Shown here one piece after another: positions 10,628 to 21,869 of a stretch of 64,000 nt of DNA. The position numbers and the translations under genes were made by a program. The notes under the pieces are model-generated. The model saw only the letters and a program-made list of their open reading frames with translations. It had not been told where the DNA came from and did not search any database. The stretch comes from Earliella scabrosa. Taxonomy: Eukaryota > Basidiomycota > Agaricomycetes > Polyporales > Polyporaceae. Positions within the stretch are counted from its first letter, which is position 1; each line of letters begins with the position of its first letter. The DNA lies in NCBI GenBank assembly GCA_022605405.1, contig JABYQQ010000009.1:1906192-1970191 (forward strand). The letters are read 5' to 3'.

Positions 10628-11649
10628 TCAGAGGAGGCCGGGGAAGAACCACCAGGGGACCGCGCGCGCGTAGGCGTCCCACTCCTTGCCAAACTCCTGC
10701 CTGAGCGCAGCGTCCTCCATGCGCGCACGCCGCACACCGACGGCGAGCCACCAGGCGTACCAGACGGCAAAGGCGATCCAAGCCCAGGCGACGCGGCCGA
10801 CGAGTGCGCTCGCGGTGAACGGGTTGCCGTGGGCGGCCTTGCCCGAGGAGACGCACTCGGCGATCCAGCCTCCGGGGGAGAGGTCTGCGAGACCGAGGCC
10901 GGCGAGGACGAGGAGGGAGCCAGCGTAGGCGGGGTGGCGGACGTAGGCGTAGGGCCCGCCGGTGACGAGCTTGTGTTTAGGGAGAAGGGCGAGGTCGAAG
11001 GTGAACATCGGGCCGAGGGAGCGGTAGCATAGTAGGCGGAGCGCGGTGCCGGCAGCGACGAGGGCGAGCCCGGTAAGGAAGGGGGTGGTGAGGCGGATGA
11101 GGGAGGGCGGGGAGGGGTGCGGGGTCAAGGGACAGAGGACGGCGGGGAGGGCGGAGGAGAGGGCGGAGCGGGGGAGGTGTTGGGAGAGGACGAGAAGGAT
11201 GTCTGCGAGGGTGCAGAGCCAGACGAGCGGCTGCTGGATCTGGGGGCGCGGCGGGACGGGAGCAGTCGAGAGCGGACGGGACGGATGGAAGAAGAGGGTG
11301 GTCAGTACGGGGCAGCGCGTGGAGGAGAGAAAGAAGGGGGGTGTGGGAGGAGAAGGAGCCAAGGGAGAGGAAAGATGCCGGGATGTGAGAAGAGGATGGG
11401 CAGGCGGAGGGCAAGCGAGTGATAGGCTCACGAGCAGACGCGTCCCTGGGTCGCGGGCGCTGGGGAGCGGAGCCGGGGGGAGGGGGAGCACGGAGAGCAA
11501 CGCACCTTGAATACGAGGGGGGCGATCCTGATCCAGGGGGACTCGGACGAGTCGTAGCGGCCCTTGGGGGGCGTCTTGTTTGGGGGCGTGCTGGCGAGCT
11601 GGTAGAGGATGGCGTGGAGGAGGACGAGGGGCGCGCGGACGACGGACAT
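10628..11649 (-). CDS. Isoprenylcysteine carboxyl methyltransferase-like membrane protein
   Basis: Two exons (11649-11506 and 11239-10628) joined over a 266-nt intron give 251 aa. The ICMT/PEMT family signature is clear: GPYAYVRHPAYAG at residues 143-155, and a C-terminal block RARMEDAALRQEFG with EWDAYARAVPWWFFPG. These regions form the SAM and substrate pocket in family members. Several hydrophobic helices precede and follow (LAVSQ-type and VGRVAWAWIAFAVWYAWWLAVG segments). True ICMT methylates the C-terminal prenylcysteine of CaaX proteins in the ER; many fungi also carry divergent relatives of unknown substrate, and this one may be such a relative. The in-frame reading continues upstream to 12565, but that part is Pro/Arg noise and ignores the good splice sites. 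Confidence 0.8.
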
Positions 11650-12057
11650 GGCAGCAGACGGAGCGGGGGGTTGCTGGGCTGGGCGGGAGAGGAGGAGTGG
11701 ATGTTATATGGCCGCTGCGCTGGAAGCGAGAAGTCGAGAAAGTGTCCGCGGGAAAGTCGCCCATCTCGCTCGACGCCCGTGCGCAGAGTCGGCTCGCGTG
11801 GCCCAGCGGACGCAGACCGAGGAGCTCGTTCCGATCCGCGGATGGCCCCCCGCGGTGCGCGCCTCCCCCCTGCGATCCGCGACGGCCCCCGACCGAGAAG
11901 CGCGTCTTCCTCTGCACGATCGTCGATAAGCTCCCCGCCTGTCCCCCGCCCCCGGCCATACCGGCCCCTTTCGTCCCCGTCCGTCCCAGAGTCGCGTCGG
12001 GGGCGGCGGAGGCGCGTGCGATCGACTCCCCGCGGTGCCGTGGCCCCCGCCAGGCGT
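11650..12057. other. Upstream region of the methyltransferase-like gene
   Basis: About 400 bp between the ATG of the methyltransferase-like gene and the stop of the macro-domain-like gene, both on the minus strand. GC-rich, no motif recognised. Confidence 0.4.
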
Positions 12058-14686
12058 CTACCCGTCGACCGTCGCGCGCACGTCCGCCATGCGCCCCTCG
12101 ACGTCCGCCCACCGCACACTCGCCGGGAGCGGGCTCGCGTAGTGCTGCACGGCGAGCACCATCTGCCGCGCACACCGCTCGACGCCCACCCCGCCCGCGC
12201 CCGTCCCCAGCCCCGTCATCAGCACCCGCCCGATCTCTTCGTCCTTCTCTGCGTTCTCTGCGTTCCACCGCGCGACCTCGCACAGCAGCGCCCACGTCGC
12301 GGTGTACGCCAGGTCCTCGTGCCAGTCCACCCGCTCCGGCCTCTTCATCGTCGGCACCACCGCCAACGCGTGCGTCCCCCACCGGTTCCCGCCCTCCCCG
12401 CGCACCGTGTCCGGGAGCGGGACCAGCGTGCACGACGTCGGCGGCGCGAACCCCGCCCACCGCACCCGCAGGTGCGCCTGCACGTGCTCCGTCAGGCTGT
12501 ACATGTCCGCGGACGGGCCCCGGAAGATGCGCGACAGCTCCAGGTCGAATCTGATGTGTGCACAACGCTTGTCAGCCGTGAATGCCTGCGCTGATGCGCG
12601 CGCCGCCCGGTGCCCACTGCTGTATGTAAAACCACAAGTCACCAAGAGGATGAGACTCATCATCGAGTGCGGTCGTGGGGCACTCTGAACGGCATACGCG
12701 CCCTCGCCGACGTCCAGACCCCCTTGCGATCAACAGGCGAGAGTAATAGGCACAAGCCCGCTCACACGCACCCGCACACACCCGTCCAATCTGTTCCCCG
12801 GCAATTCACCCTGCACTCCCTCCACGACAGCCCCGGGTATCAAAGCCTGCGTCCCAGCCCTCGCTCTGATGTCAGCTCTAACGGCATCCTCACCGTTCAA
12901 TTCTTGGGCGAGGCGAGCATACTGAACACGCCGCATGGCCAACGTGCGCGGAGGCTATAGTCTTTAGACTCACACTCGAAAGCTAGGGACGGATCTGCCC
13001 GTGCGCGTATACGCCGAAACGCCGTCCGCCGCCCTCTGATTCTCGTCCCTCTCGCGTCATCCTCAGCCATGTGCATCCCATGCATCTCAACGGCGGCGCG
13101 AACCGGATCCCGAACCCCATACGTACGGCACTCTCCGCACTCGGAGCCGGTACTTGCTCGAGTGGGAGCTTGGGCGGTGCACGTACAATACCTCCGCCGA
13201 CCCGTGCCGTGCACGAGATCCCACCCCTTGGAGCGGAAGCGCGAAGGCGGATCCCCTGGGGGCGTGCGTTTGTATTGGACGCACCGCCGTTGATATCGAT
13301 GAACGGGATGTACCCGCAGAACCGGACTCGGAGAAACTGAGCTGGCAATGGACGCCATGCAATCGTTTTTGGCGCAGGAGCACGCGCACGCGCACATGCC
13401 GTGTAGCACATACATACGTATACGCACGCCTGGCCACACTCTGCACCCGGGTCTGGCCACAGATGTCACGTACGCGATGACGGCAGCAAAGGCCGGGCCC
13501 GGGTGTCGTCAAGGCAGAGTCAATATGTATTCGAACCCTCAAGATGCAAGGAAAGGTGAGGTCAGAAGGAGGCGAAGGCTAAGAAAAGGAGGGGGAGAGC
13601 ATGGCCGCTAGGGAGTCGAGAGATGGGTTGTGCAGATCGCACAACGCCGCTGTCCCCGTTCGTGCCGCCGTTCGGAAAAAACGGGGACGCTCGGCGTGGA
13701 GTGGGAGAATGCTTGGGTTATTGTGGGCTGCGGTTAGGCGGATGCGTGCGAGCGAGCGTGCGCCAGCGGGTCGCGCGAGCTCTGATAGAACAAGAAAAGA
13801 GACGTGCAGAGCCTGAGCGACGCCGGCTGTGCGCTCTCGCGTCGGCTATATGGATGCGTAAAGATGACGAGTCGGGAAGGGAAAATGGGTTGAAATGGAA
13901 GGAAGAAGAAAAGAGGAAGAGAGGCGGGGCCGCGTGCGTCGTTCTGGACATTCGGCTCGTGTTTCTCGCGTCGGATGGGGTGCGCAAAGAGGCGCGAGTC
14001 GGGGAGATCTAAGACAAAAGAAAAGAAGGCAGCAGGAAATGCGACCGCCGCACCCGGCGGTCGGCGTCCGAGCGATCAAGCTCAAGCTCGGATCGGAACG
14101 TGTGCAGAAGGGAAGCGGGAGGGCGCATTGGTGCTTACATCAATGGGACGTCGGATTACAGCGTCTGCATATATGTGACGCCGCACGCCATCGTGGAGGG
14201 GGAAGCAGACGAGCCTCGTGTCCTGTTCAGGAGTGCAGGAGCCCTACCCGAGCCCGACGACGTGGCTCCCAGCAAAGTCCAAGGAGGACTGCGGTCGGAC
14301 CCGGCACAGTCTCCTGCGTCCTGACAGCAATACCCTTCAAGCTCAAGGAGGAAACAGACGGGAGGGGAGGGGCCACCGGAAGACGCGACAACAACTCGTG
14401 GAAGTTGAAGCACTCACCCGCCGTCCATGATCCCAAACGAGTTCGCGGGCGAGACGATGCAGTCGTGTCGCACCGCGCAGGGGTCCAGGTCCTCGAGCTG
14501 CCCTTCGCACACCGTAAACCGCGCGCCGGTCGTGGCGTCGACGTGCTCGCTCATGGCATTGGCCGCGTTTGCGGAGGAGGTGGTGGTGGCCGAGGGGAAG
14601 TAGCGCGCGATGGCGCGGCGCCAGGCGTCGGCGAGCGGAGGGGTACGGGAGATGAGGATGAGGTGCGGGATAAGCGGCGGGCTCAT
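12058..14686 (-). CDS. Macro-domain-like protein with one very long intron
   Basis: Exon 1 (14686-14418) and exon 2 (12550-12058) together give 253 aa. The macro-domain loop VSPANSFGIMDGG is at residues 78-90 and is completed across the splice: exon 1 ends GGC GG before GTGAGT, and exon 2 supplies the A of GGA, followed by FDLELSR. Exon 2 continues with a HVQAHLRVRWAG helix, a central PTMKRPERVDW segment and the LMTGLGTGAGG loop. All of these fit the fungal macro-like family, which binds ADP-ribose or related nucleotides. The phase match and family continuity support the join, although the implied intron is 1867 nt, far longer than any other here. The ATG at 14686 was chosen because the sequence from there has the family's N-terminal pattern (LIPHLILISRTPPLADAW). 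Confidence 0.78.
12551..14417 (-). other. 1867-nt intron of the macro-domain-like gene
   Basis: The ends are GTGAGT at 14417 and CAG at 12551. Inside are GC-rich stretches, an alternating purine-pyrimidine patch with CGCACG and ACATAC runs near 13380-13430, and purine-rich DNA near 13890-13930. Open frames on both strands are present but have Arg/Cys/Pro-biased composition without any recognisable motif. I saw no terminal inverted repeats at the edges. An old insertion is possible but not shown. Confidence 0.55.
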
Positions 14687-15306
14687 GGAGTCAGGAGTCG
14701 AGTTGCAGTTCCTCCAAGTCGTGTGCTGGTGAGCGGTGTGCATGTAGTCTTCGAGCAGCGAGCTTAGCTTGAACTTGTTGAAGGGGCTGAATTATCGGTG
14801 CCCTTGGTTGCAAGAATACGATCCTCCGGCTAGCGTAGACTGAAGATCGAGTGGACCGAGAGTGAGACTGTCGCTCTGAAGCTTGAACTGAGAGCCAGGA
14901 GTCTGAGTGGGAGGTAAATGGTGGAAGAGTGGGACCGATCCGATCTCGGATGGAGGGTGGGCGTCTACAGGCCGGGCGGTTACTGCACGGTGACGTCGAC
15001 GACCTCGACACCGACGACCATCGTCCTGGGTCTTCCTCTCGGGCTTGGTGAAGCCATAGGTTCGGAACACTATGAGCTGACTTCAGGCTTTGTTGATTGC
15101 AATCACCGGACCGAGCCTCACTTTCTAGTTCGCTTTCTATCCCCTCCGAGTCACTGTACCAGCGTAAGTAGTATCACCCCTCTCGGAGTGGGCAACTCAC
15201 TCCATCATGACCGGTTCATTATCAGCTATCTGACTGGCTTGACTTTAAGACGCACAAATTTTTACTTGCAGGCTTCTTGCGTTGGTCTAGATCTTACCCT
15301 GCCAGA

Positions 15307-15477
15307 ATGGCCTGGCCCGACTCTGAAGAGAGTCAATGCCACCCGTGGAGACTTAACCTGGACTCCGAGTCTGCCATCATCCTCCGCCGAACGACCAATC
15401 ACGCAGTCTTAATCGAGAATGCTCGACGATCCTACCAGGACTCACAGCTTAGAGGACCACCGAACCAAGAGGACTGA
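15307..15477 (+). CDS. Possible 56-aa protein, unknown
   Basis: An ATG-initiated frame begins MAWPDSEESQ and ends PPNQED. It is preceded by a good-looking intron signature (GTAAGT near 15161 and TTTTTACTTGCAG ending at 15272), which suggests a spliced transcript rather than random DNA. The protein is hydrophilic, with no TM or signal peptide and no known motif. It may equally be part of a longer undetected gene or a non-coding transcript. Confidence 0.2.
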   Translation: MAWPDSEESQCHPWRLNLDSESAIILRRTTNHAVLIENARRSYQDSQLRGPPNQED

Positions 15478-18400
15478 AGTAAGTACATTGTCGATGCCGC
15501 TCTCAGCGTAGTAGGTCACGCGTCAGTCCAGTTGTGCGCTGATCGTGAACACCCATCAATTTGGCGTTAGGACTTCCGGCCAGAAGACGAGAACGATGCC
15601 TGTGGGGATGTTTATCTGGCTCGCGCCCTGTCTATCCGGAGAAGGCCGGTACCGGTTAGATTCAGCACTGTGACTTCCTCCCTGGTGTCTATGAAAGCAC
15701 ATTCGAAGAGCCGGCCGGGTTTCATACAGGCCTTTCGCCTCATCGGCCGCTTCACCTTCCATACGCCCATCAACACGCCGCGCTGGTCCGTCCAATTGGC
15801 TCTACCGTCGGGCCCGGTGTCCGTCCAGCCCCCATCTGTGAGCCTTCCGTTGTTCATCCACTTCATCCTTCACACAACTCGAATCTTTCGAGCTTGTGGA
15901 TCTTCTCCGGTCTCGCACCATCCTCAAGGCTTTTATCTCACGTCGCAGATATGAAGATTCCTCCTTCCCGACCTTCTACCTGGACCGGGTGGAGCTGAGC
16001 TCGCCTGTACCTTGAGCTCGCGCTCCGCGCCTTCGCCGTACACGTGTAGGCAATGAAACAAGGTGCCTAGTCGGCTCCGGCTACTTACCTCGAGAAAGTC
16101 ATGAACTAGTACCCGAGGAGCTCGAGGCCGCAACCCCTCTGTCGGCGGGAGGTCTATGTCCGTGTCTATCGCCTGGTGTGCGGACAGCTTTCCATTCCAG
16201 TGCGGTAGCGCGGATGCAGTATCAGGCGCCTTATTACGTCGGCTCGCGCCAGTCCAAGTCGGAGCAAGGTGATCAAGCTGCTGGCGCACCCGAGAAGCTA
16301 GTTCCGGGTCGGAGAGTGGACCGCAGCACGAAGTCACCCATCTCCGTCTATCGACGACCGCTCTTGTTGCTGCAGCCAAGCGTACTTGGTGCGACCTCGA
16401 GCACGCGTTCTCAGCTCGGCCGCACGAGTCTGATTGAAGCATACTCGGGTTCTGAAGTCTGACTCTGAAGCCAACGTCGACAGGGCTTCAAGTTCCACCG
16501 CCCCTTCTGTTCCTGGACGGTCTCCGCGGCGACGCAACACCGCAGCACCAGGCAGGCCCAGTCTCGCATGCGACGAAGTGGCTCCTAGCTGACCGCGCTG
16601 TTCCTCGCAGGATCTCTGTGGGCTATTGAGTCCGTGCGAGCGCCAGGCTCCCGTCGGTACCTGAGGATTCGAAGCGGTCCATGGCAGGACTTCGCTTCCA
16701 CGTCTCAAGCTTAAGCTTCGTCGACACCCTCGATGATGCGGCAGACGGCACCTCCCTTGTAGAACTCCGATCCACACCTGGGGAGTCGGACGAGTTGCCT
16801 CACTCTGTGATCACCGGATGATCCAAGAGCTAGACTGGAGCCTTGCACTGGCGCTTCTGGACCACGCCGAATGTCGAGCGAGCTTCAGGTACGGGCACCA
16901 CGGTCGACCGGAAAGGAACGCCGATCTCCCATACTCCAGCCAATGACGCTTTTACTGGACGCTTTCGCAGGAAAGGTGCGCATCGTTCGGTCAGGCACAG
17001 CATGTCGGTGGTGCTGACGAGCTTGCAGTACAGGCTGAGCTTGAAGCTTGAGCCCGAAGTTCGTGTGCCCAGCCAGTCTCAGCATCCAGACGCGCCCGGC
17101 CTCCTTGTTTCTCTCATGAACGTTGTTTCGACAGCGACGTGTTGGTGTTGGTACACTTTCCGTGCACCCGCTGTGGTGCGTTCTATGCCAGTTACGCACG
17201 ACCTCAGGCTGACGGTATCTATCTTCGGAGTAGGCATGTGTTCAGGTCCTCGGAACCCCCATGCATTCGAGGTTTGAATACACCGGAACTACTACAGTGC
17301 ACTTCACGCCCACGAACTGCGGAACCTCGCTGCGCCACCATGGTGCGTCCTACTTCGGTTTCGTCCTTTGCAACCTTGGCGCTCTGGCGCCCGTCTTCCT
17401 TTTATTGCCATTGTACCCGAGCGACGCGAGCTTATGTGGCCGTCCGCACCCACTGTGGGGCAGACGCTGTTGCGAGCGACTCACTGGCAGAGCAGTTGTA
17501 CGGATCGTGATCACTGGCATTCACCGGTCACCGCCGATGGTGATGCTCGCAGTGCTGTCTATATGCAGCACGGGACGCTGTATGCTCATAGACAGCACTG
17601 GGATGCAGATGCCATAGCGAGAGAACGCCCCAGATGGACCCTACGGGTGCGGAGCAGAGAATACCGTTGACATCTCATCTTGCACTCTCCCTTCTGGACA
17701 TACGAAGCTGCCGCACTCGGTGCTCCCTCTCCCTCGCCCATCCTTCTGAACGCCCTGCCAGTGCATTCTACATGTTACGGCTGTGATTGAGCGGGATCAC
17801 GGCTGAGCGCCGGAGCCGCACGCCCCCCTTCTTTTCGACGTTATGGTTCATCAGGATGCCTACGCCTTCCATGATTGGCCAGGAACGGATGGCGCTCGTG
17901 CACTGAATCATCCAGGGGGTGCGGGGTGCTTCTGCAATTATGGAAGCCGTCGCGCGAGCTTCTGCAGATTCTGGTGTGTCTACTATACCGTTCTGTGGCC
18001 GCGCTCCCGCCCTATCACCGTGGGGATATGTCGCGCCGTCCAGACGCCTGAGCTTCTGGTTCTGGTGCTGTTGGTTGCGGTCGTGCTCGTTGCTCCGTTC
18101 TCTGGATGCGATTATCAAGCGGAGTCCGCGGATACTACAGAGTCTCGCGCCCTGCTGTCTCCGCCGTTCTTCGTTCATCAACTCCAGAGTTTGAAGCGGG
18201 AATACGGAGTGTGCGGAGGGAGAAGCTCCGCCCGCTCCGTAACGAAATAATGTCGCTCATTAATATGGCCATAGGTCGGCCAGAGCGACGCCTCGACGCG
18301 CCGTGCATGTTCTGGGCGGAACAAATGTGCACCGTCGTGTGGCCCCCGGATTACTTCCCCCCGGGGCGAGTCCTGTCGAAAGTCGAATCGAATCCCACCA

Positions 18401-18550
18401 TGTCATAACTTCCGGTTGAACCAACCCTCTACGTCCGCTCGCAGCACGTGTATACGGTCACATGCATTTCCGCGGAGCGGTTTCAAACTTCCTGACTGTC
18501 CCGCCTCTCCGTGTGGCGCACGGCGCGATGATAGACCATATCCCGCAGGT

Positions 18551-18613
18551 AGGGTCCAGCAGTGCCACAGGACGCTCATATCGTTCATTCATATGAGCGT
18601 CCTCCGCTGGACC
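18551..18613. repeat. Imperfect two-arm hairpin
   Basis: The outer arms AGGGTCCAGC and GCTGGACCCT pair perfectly over 10 bp. After a small asymmetric internal loop (AGTGCCAC against CC), the inner arms AGGACGCTCATAT and ATATGAGCGTCCT pair perfectly over 13 bp, leaving a 9-nt loop. The fold is about 63 nt in total and stands alone in a gene-poor region. It could be a MITE end, a small-RNA precursor or a transcription terminator. Confidence 0.75.
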
Positions 18614-19398
18614 CTGACGTTCTAATTCTGAAGATCTCTGTCGGGCTCACGCGGGCAGAAGGTGGGATCGGGACGCGACTCACGAGCGTGAGCATGCGCA
18701 AACGGGCCTGTCGGCTGTGGAGGACCCTGACCGCTAGACGGGAGGGCGCACATTACCCGCAGACCGTTCATGTCCGGCGGGGCGGAACATGTCGCGAACG
18801 GTGAGAGAAGCATGGCATGCGTGGAGGATGCGAACAGCCGAGGCCATGCGACTTTAAGTTTGCTGCTTCTCGGAAGTTGCGCGGACATGAGGGAGAACGG
18901 CTATGGAAGGAGGCACGCTTCTGCATGGAGACGCGCTTCGTCACTGTATGTCGGGGTGTACAGGGTTTGAGATTGAGACCACGGCGCCATCATATCAGGA
19001 TGCTATACCATGTGGTTCTATCGCCGATCGTCCATTTGGAAGTTAGAGTTATCTCGCGATTGTTCTGCCCTTGAACGTCGACTTAGATGGAAGTTCGTCT
19101 GGGGTAGCGCGACAGTCGAAGGCTCCACGAAGCCCGCGAGCGTCCTCTGTCCTAGTGTTACACGGGTCATCGCCGCGCTACTAGCGCAGGATGACGGACA
19201 AGGCCATAAGGGGCTGACACGTCTACGATGATGGGAAGTACGTGAGGGACTCATGGTATTGCAGCGGATGGACCGGGAAAGGGTACAAAATCTCGAGGTG
19301 AGAAGACGATACGATACCCGCGCTCGCATGGCACTGAAATAGTGGTCAGAAAGGTCCGCACAACCAAAGGATACGGATGGAACATACCTCTCCAGTTG

Positions 19399-19872
19399 TC
19401 AGATCGCAATCGCCCCAGCCTCGACGTCCGCGTCATTGGCCCGCCTTCCTCCCCGTAGCGCCTTCACGAACTTCTTGGCGCGTTTCGCAGCGCAGGCCCG
19501 CCAAAGCAGCTCAGGACCGACCGCGATGGACCGCCCGATCCCCTCAAGCATCTTGCCGCACCCATACATCATCGCAGCAGCGGACGCGATCGCTGCCGCA
19601 CACACGATCGCAGGAGGGAGGATGAGCGCGACCACGCCTGTCCAGAGCAGCTTGATGATGTCCAGTCCTTCGTTGCATGCGGGAGAGCCGGTGGCGCTGC
19701 CGGAGTTGCTCGCAGAGTCGTCGGGACCGACCGCAGATCCGGCGGGGCTATCTGGAAGGAGTGTGTATTCGGGAAGGACGGTAGGGTCGGCGTTCCCTTC
19801 AGTAGCCGCCACCTTCACGTCGGCCTTCCACTCGGCGGAAGGAGGAGGACGGTTCGAAGTCGGGCTGGCCAT
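19399..19872 (-). CDS. Orphan protein with one hydrophobic segment
   Basis: A single-exon frame of 157 aa starts at ATG 19872. The first 75 residues are hydrophilic and Pro/Ser/Asp-rich (MASPTSNRPPPSAEW). A long hydrophobic stretch of about 35 residues (LLWTGVVALILPPAIVCAAA, continuing IASAAAMMYGCG) could form one or two membrane helices. The tail is basic, then acidic (KRAKKFVKALRGGRR, DADVEAGAIAI). I do not recognise the family. It sits alone between the gene-poor stretch and HRI1. Composition and codon use look like a real gene; a missed upstream exon is possible. Confidence 0.5.
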   Translation of the reverse strand: MASPTSNRPPPSAEWKADVKVAATEGNADPTVLPEYTLLPDSPAGSAVGPDDSASNSGSATGSPACNEGLDIIKLLWTGVVALILPPAIVCAAAIASAAAMMYGCGKMLEGIGRSIAVGPELLWRACAAKRAKKFVKALRGGRRANDADVEAGAIAI

Positions 19873-20800
19873 TGTTCAGATAGAAAATTAACTCGAAGTC
19901 GGCCGGGCTCTGGATGATGATATATGGGTCAGTATGATATGACCTGAATCAGTGACTGTAGTAGTGCTCACTCTGCTGCGAGGGAAAGGGGACAAGAGTA
20001 TCTAGTGAGCTCGCAGTTCGACACAGTCCCTATGTAATCGGAGACACTTGGCTGCGGAACACGTTGAATGGCTGCGGATTGTGAAGATGCCTGACCATCA
20101 TCAGCGTCGGCGGCGTGCTCTGAGCATAGTCAAACGAGCATCGATCTCCTCGCACTGCGCGCGGCTGCGGGGCGTTGAGCGTTACGATACCAGTAACTAT
20201 TCATTCGATCACCGTGTCAAGATCCTGGACCTGCCAGTAGGTGGAAGGTTGTATGGACCAGTGTTTGAGCGCGCGCAGCTCAGCTGTAACATGTTGGTAA
20301 CATGCAGTCTGTATGCTCTTTCGATTGGTATCAATCGGTTCGGCGTGTCAAGGGAAGCAACCCACGGAGTGTGTAACAGTCAACTTTGAGCGCTTCAGTG
20401 ATGCCTAGTGGTGGCTGCGCATGCGCCCGCAGTCGCGTCGCGCTGCGGAATTGAATTGAAAGTCCTACGAGGTCCTACGTCTACACTGCCTTGACATTCA
20501 GTCTTTCAGATGATGGGACGGCGCTACCAATGCGTCATGATCATGGCGGAAGGCCAAATTGACTCACTTTACCCGGGGCCCGGGGGCCGCATGCGCTGAC
20601 GATGTTGTCGAACCGCCCCCTACGATTGAGGACTCATGAACGCAGCTGGAGAACAGAGAACAAGGATTGTTGCGTAAACGTATGTATATGATTGCTGAGT
20701 TGAACCATCTGCACGCACGACATGCAGCGGCGGATGTCAAGGATTATCAGTATGAAGACGTGGCCCATCACTAAGTGGTCGGGAGGCGTACTCACCAAGG
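19873..20800. other. Intergenic, no gene recognised
   Basis: About 930 bp between the orphan membrane protein gene and HRI1 (both minus). A self-complementary GC run (CCCGGGGCCCGGGG) lies near 20574-20588. It should hold the HRI1 3' end and the promoter of the orphan gene. Confidence 0.4.
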
Positions 20801-21568
20801 CTATATGGTATCTTCCGGAGGAGACGTGAGACCAAGCGATCGTACACGCCACAGAACACCATCATATATGGTAGAGTCCCCTGGTCCCTCAAACAATTCC
20901 GTCCATGTTGCCTCGCATACCATAGGAGCGTCTCCGATCCTAGCGACATTCTTCCACTCACGTTCTTCTTCTGACCATGCCCACCGTTGCACAGACACAG
21001 CGTCGCCGTCTCGCACAATGCCCTGGACATACTGTCCAACCCGGCAGATCATGCCCCTCTTGTGCTCTCCCTCCGCTCCCGACTCGAGGAACATGCTCAC
21101 GACCTTGCCATCGTACGGACCGCCGCAGGGGACCGGAAGAATTGGGATGTGCTTCCACGCCTCCTCGTACTCGCGCACTTCGCCGCTCTCCGGATGGCGC
21201 ATCGTTCCCCGCTCGAGCGCGACATCCGGGAGTGTCGGATGCGGAGACATCTCGCCTGCATCAGGCTCAGGATCCAGCGTACGCGAATCGATGTCGTGAA
21301 CCCATTTGCCCTGATTTCCCGAGCCAACCGAGCGTCCACCAATGCCCCAGTCGAGCTCCGTGAATGGAGACGACGGATCCGACGGCTTGAGAAGGCGGAG
21401 GTCGACGAAGCTCTTCTGGCATGTCAGCACAAGAGTCGAGGTCGGCTCGGAGGAATCATCTGGGAGCTACGGGATGACATCATTGTAAAGCGTGACCATG
21501 AGACGTTGCAAGTCCGACAATCAACGTACCCAGCGGATGTAAACGCGTTCTGAAATGGACATGGACAT
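20801..21568 (-). CDS. HRI1: HRI1-like protein
   Basis: Two exons (21568-21530 and 21466-20801, 63-nt intron) give 234 aa. The first exon encodes MSMSISERVYIRW. The rest shows the conserved HRI1 order: LVLTCQKSFVDLRLLK, LDWGIGG, KWVHDIDSRT, the acidic EPDAGEM stretch, HPESGEVREYEEAWKHI, and RGMICRVGQYVQGIVRDGD followed by VQRWAW. In yeast HRI1 is a small beta-barrel-like protein of unclear role reported to interact with Hrr25 and Sec72. The splice sites are clean (GTACGT and CGTAG, both phase 0). Nothing suggests decay. It is followed on the same strand by unrelated genes. Confidence 0.75.
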
Positions 21569-21869
21569 GGCGGTAGCAGAGAGACGTTCGATATCGGCGT
21601 GATGTGACGCGTTCCAGATAAGGGTTCCAGATGAGTCACATCACAGTCGAGATAAGCCACCACTACTTATGTAGTAAGTACTAGTGTCCAGGGCCCAGGC
21701 TTTTCGGATAGCCAGGACGGTACCTGATATTTATGGCTATATGAATACTCAATCGTATGGCATGAGTAGGGGGATTAATTGGTAAGTATCGTCGATCATG
21801 CCGTCGTACCAGAATCGTAAGCTATTGCTAATCGGTCATGTCGAGTGTTCCCGGGCCCGAGCGATCGCG
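21569..21869. other. Short spacer between HRI1 and the four-TM paralog B
   Basis: About 300 bp of relatively AT-rich DNA. It carries the promoter side of HRI1 and the 3' end of the membrane protein gene. Nothing else is recognised. Confidence 0.4.

Larger units (their letters stand above)
14687..19398. other. 4.7 kb gene-poor stretch
   Basis: No recognisable family on either strand. Frames of 90-170 aa occur (for example minus 15933-16442 and 16334-16777, plus 17843-18250), but they switch frame repeatedly and lack clear splice joins. Some local patches, such as the minus-strand RVRQQLDHLAPTWTG region near 16250, read like coding DNA and could be remnants of a decayed gene or element. One small frame (15307-15477) and one hairpin (18551-18613) are listed separately. 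The first 300 bp next to 14686 should hold the promoter of the macro-domain-like gene. Confidence 0.4.

Noticed and set aside
10628..12565. A 645-residue open frame on the minus strand as one protein
   Set aside because: Only its last 203 residues fit the methyltransferase family. The rest is Pro/Arg/Ser noise that runs antisense to nothing conserved, and a clean intron joins a separate first exon at 11649.
12897..13469. A protein-coding gene nested in the long intron of the macro-domain gene
   Set aside because: Several overlapping frames of similar length exist on both strands, none with recognisable motifs or splice joins; composition looks like GC noise.
13515..13530. A tRNA T-arm (GGGTTCGAATA on the minus strand)
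   Set aside because: No pairing stem on either side and no D-arm or acceptor stem at the expected distance.
15933..16777. A multi-exon minus-strand gene
   Set aside because: Some stretches look coding, but I could not find a set of splice sites that gives one continuous conserved frame; left as a possible decayed remnant.
17843..18250. A 135-residue plus-strand protein with a hydrophobic stretch (LLVLVLLVAVVLVAPF)
   Set aside because: An opposite-strand frame of equal length covers the same DNA, and there is no signal peptide in the right place, no homology I recognise and no conserved pattern.
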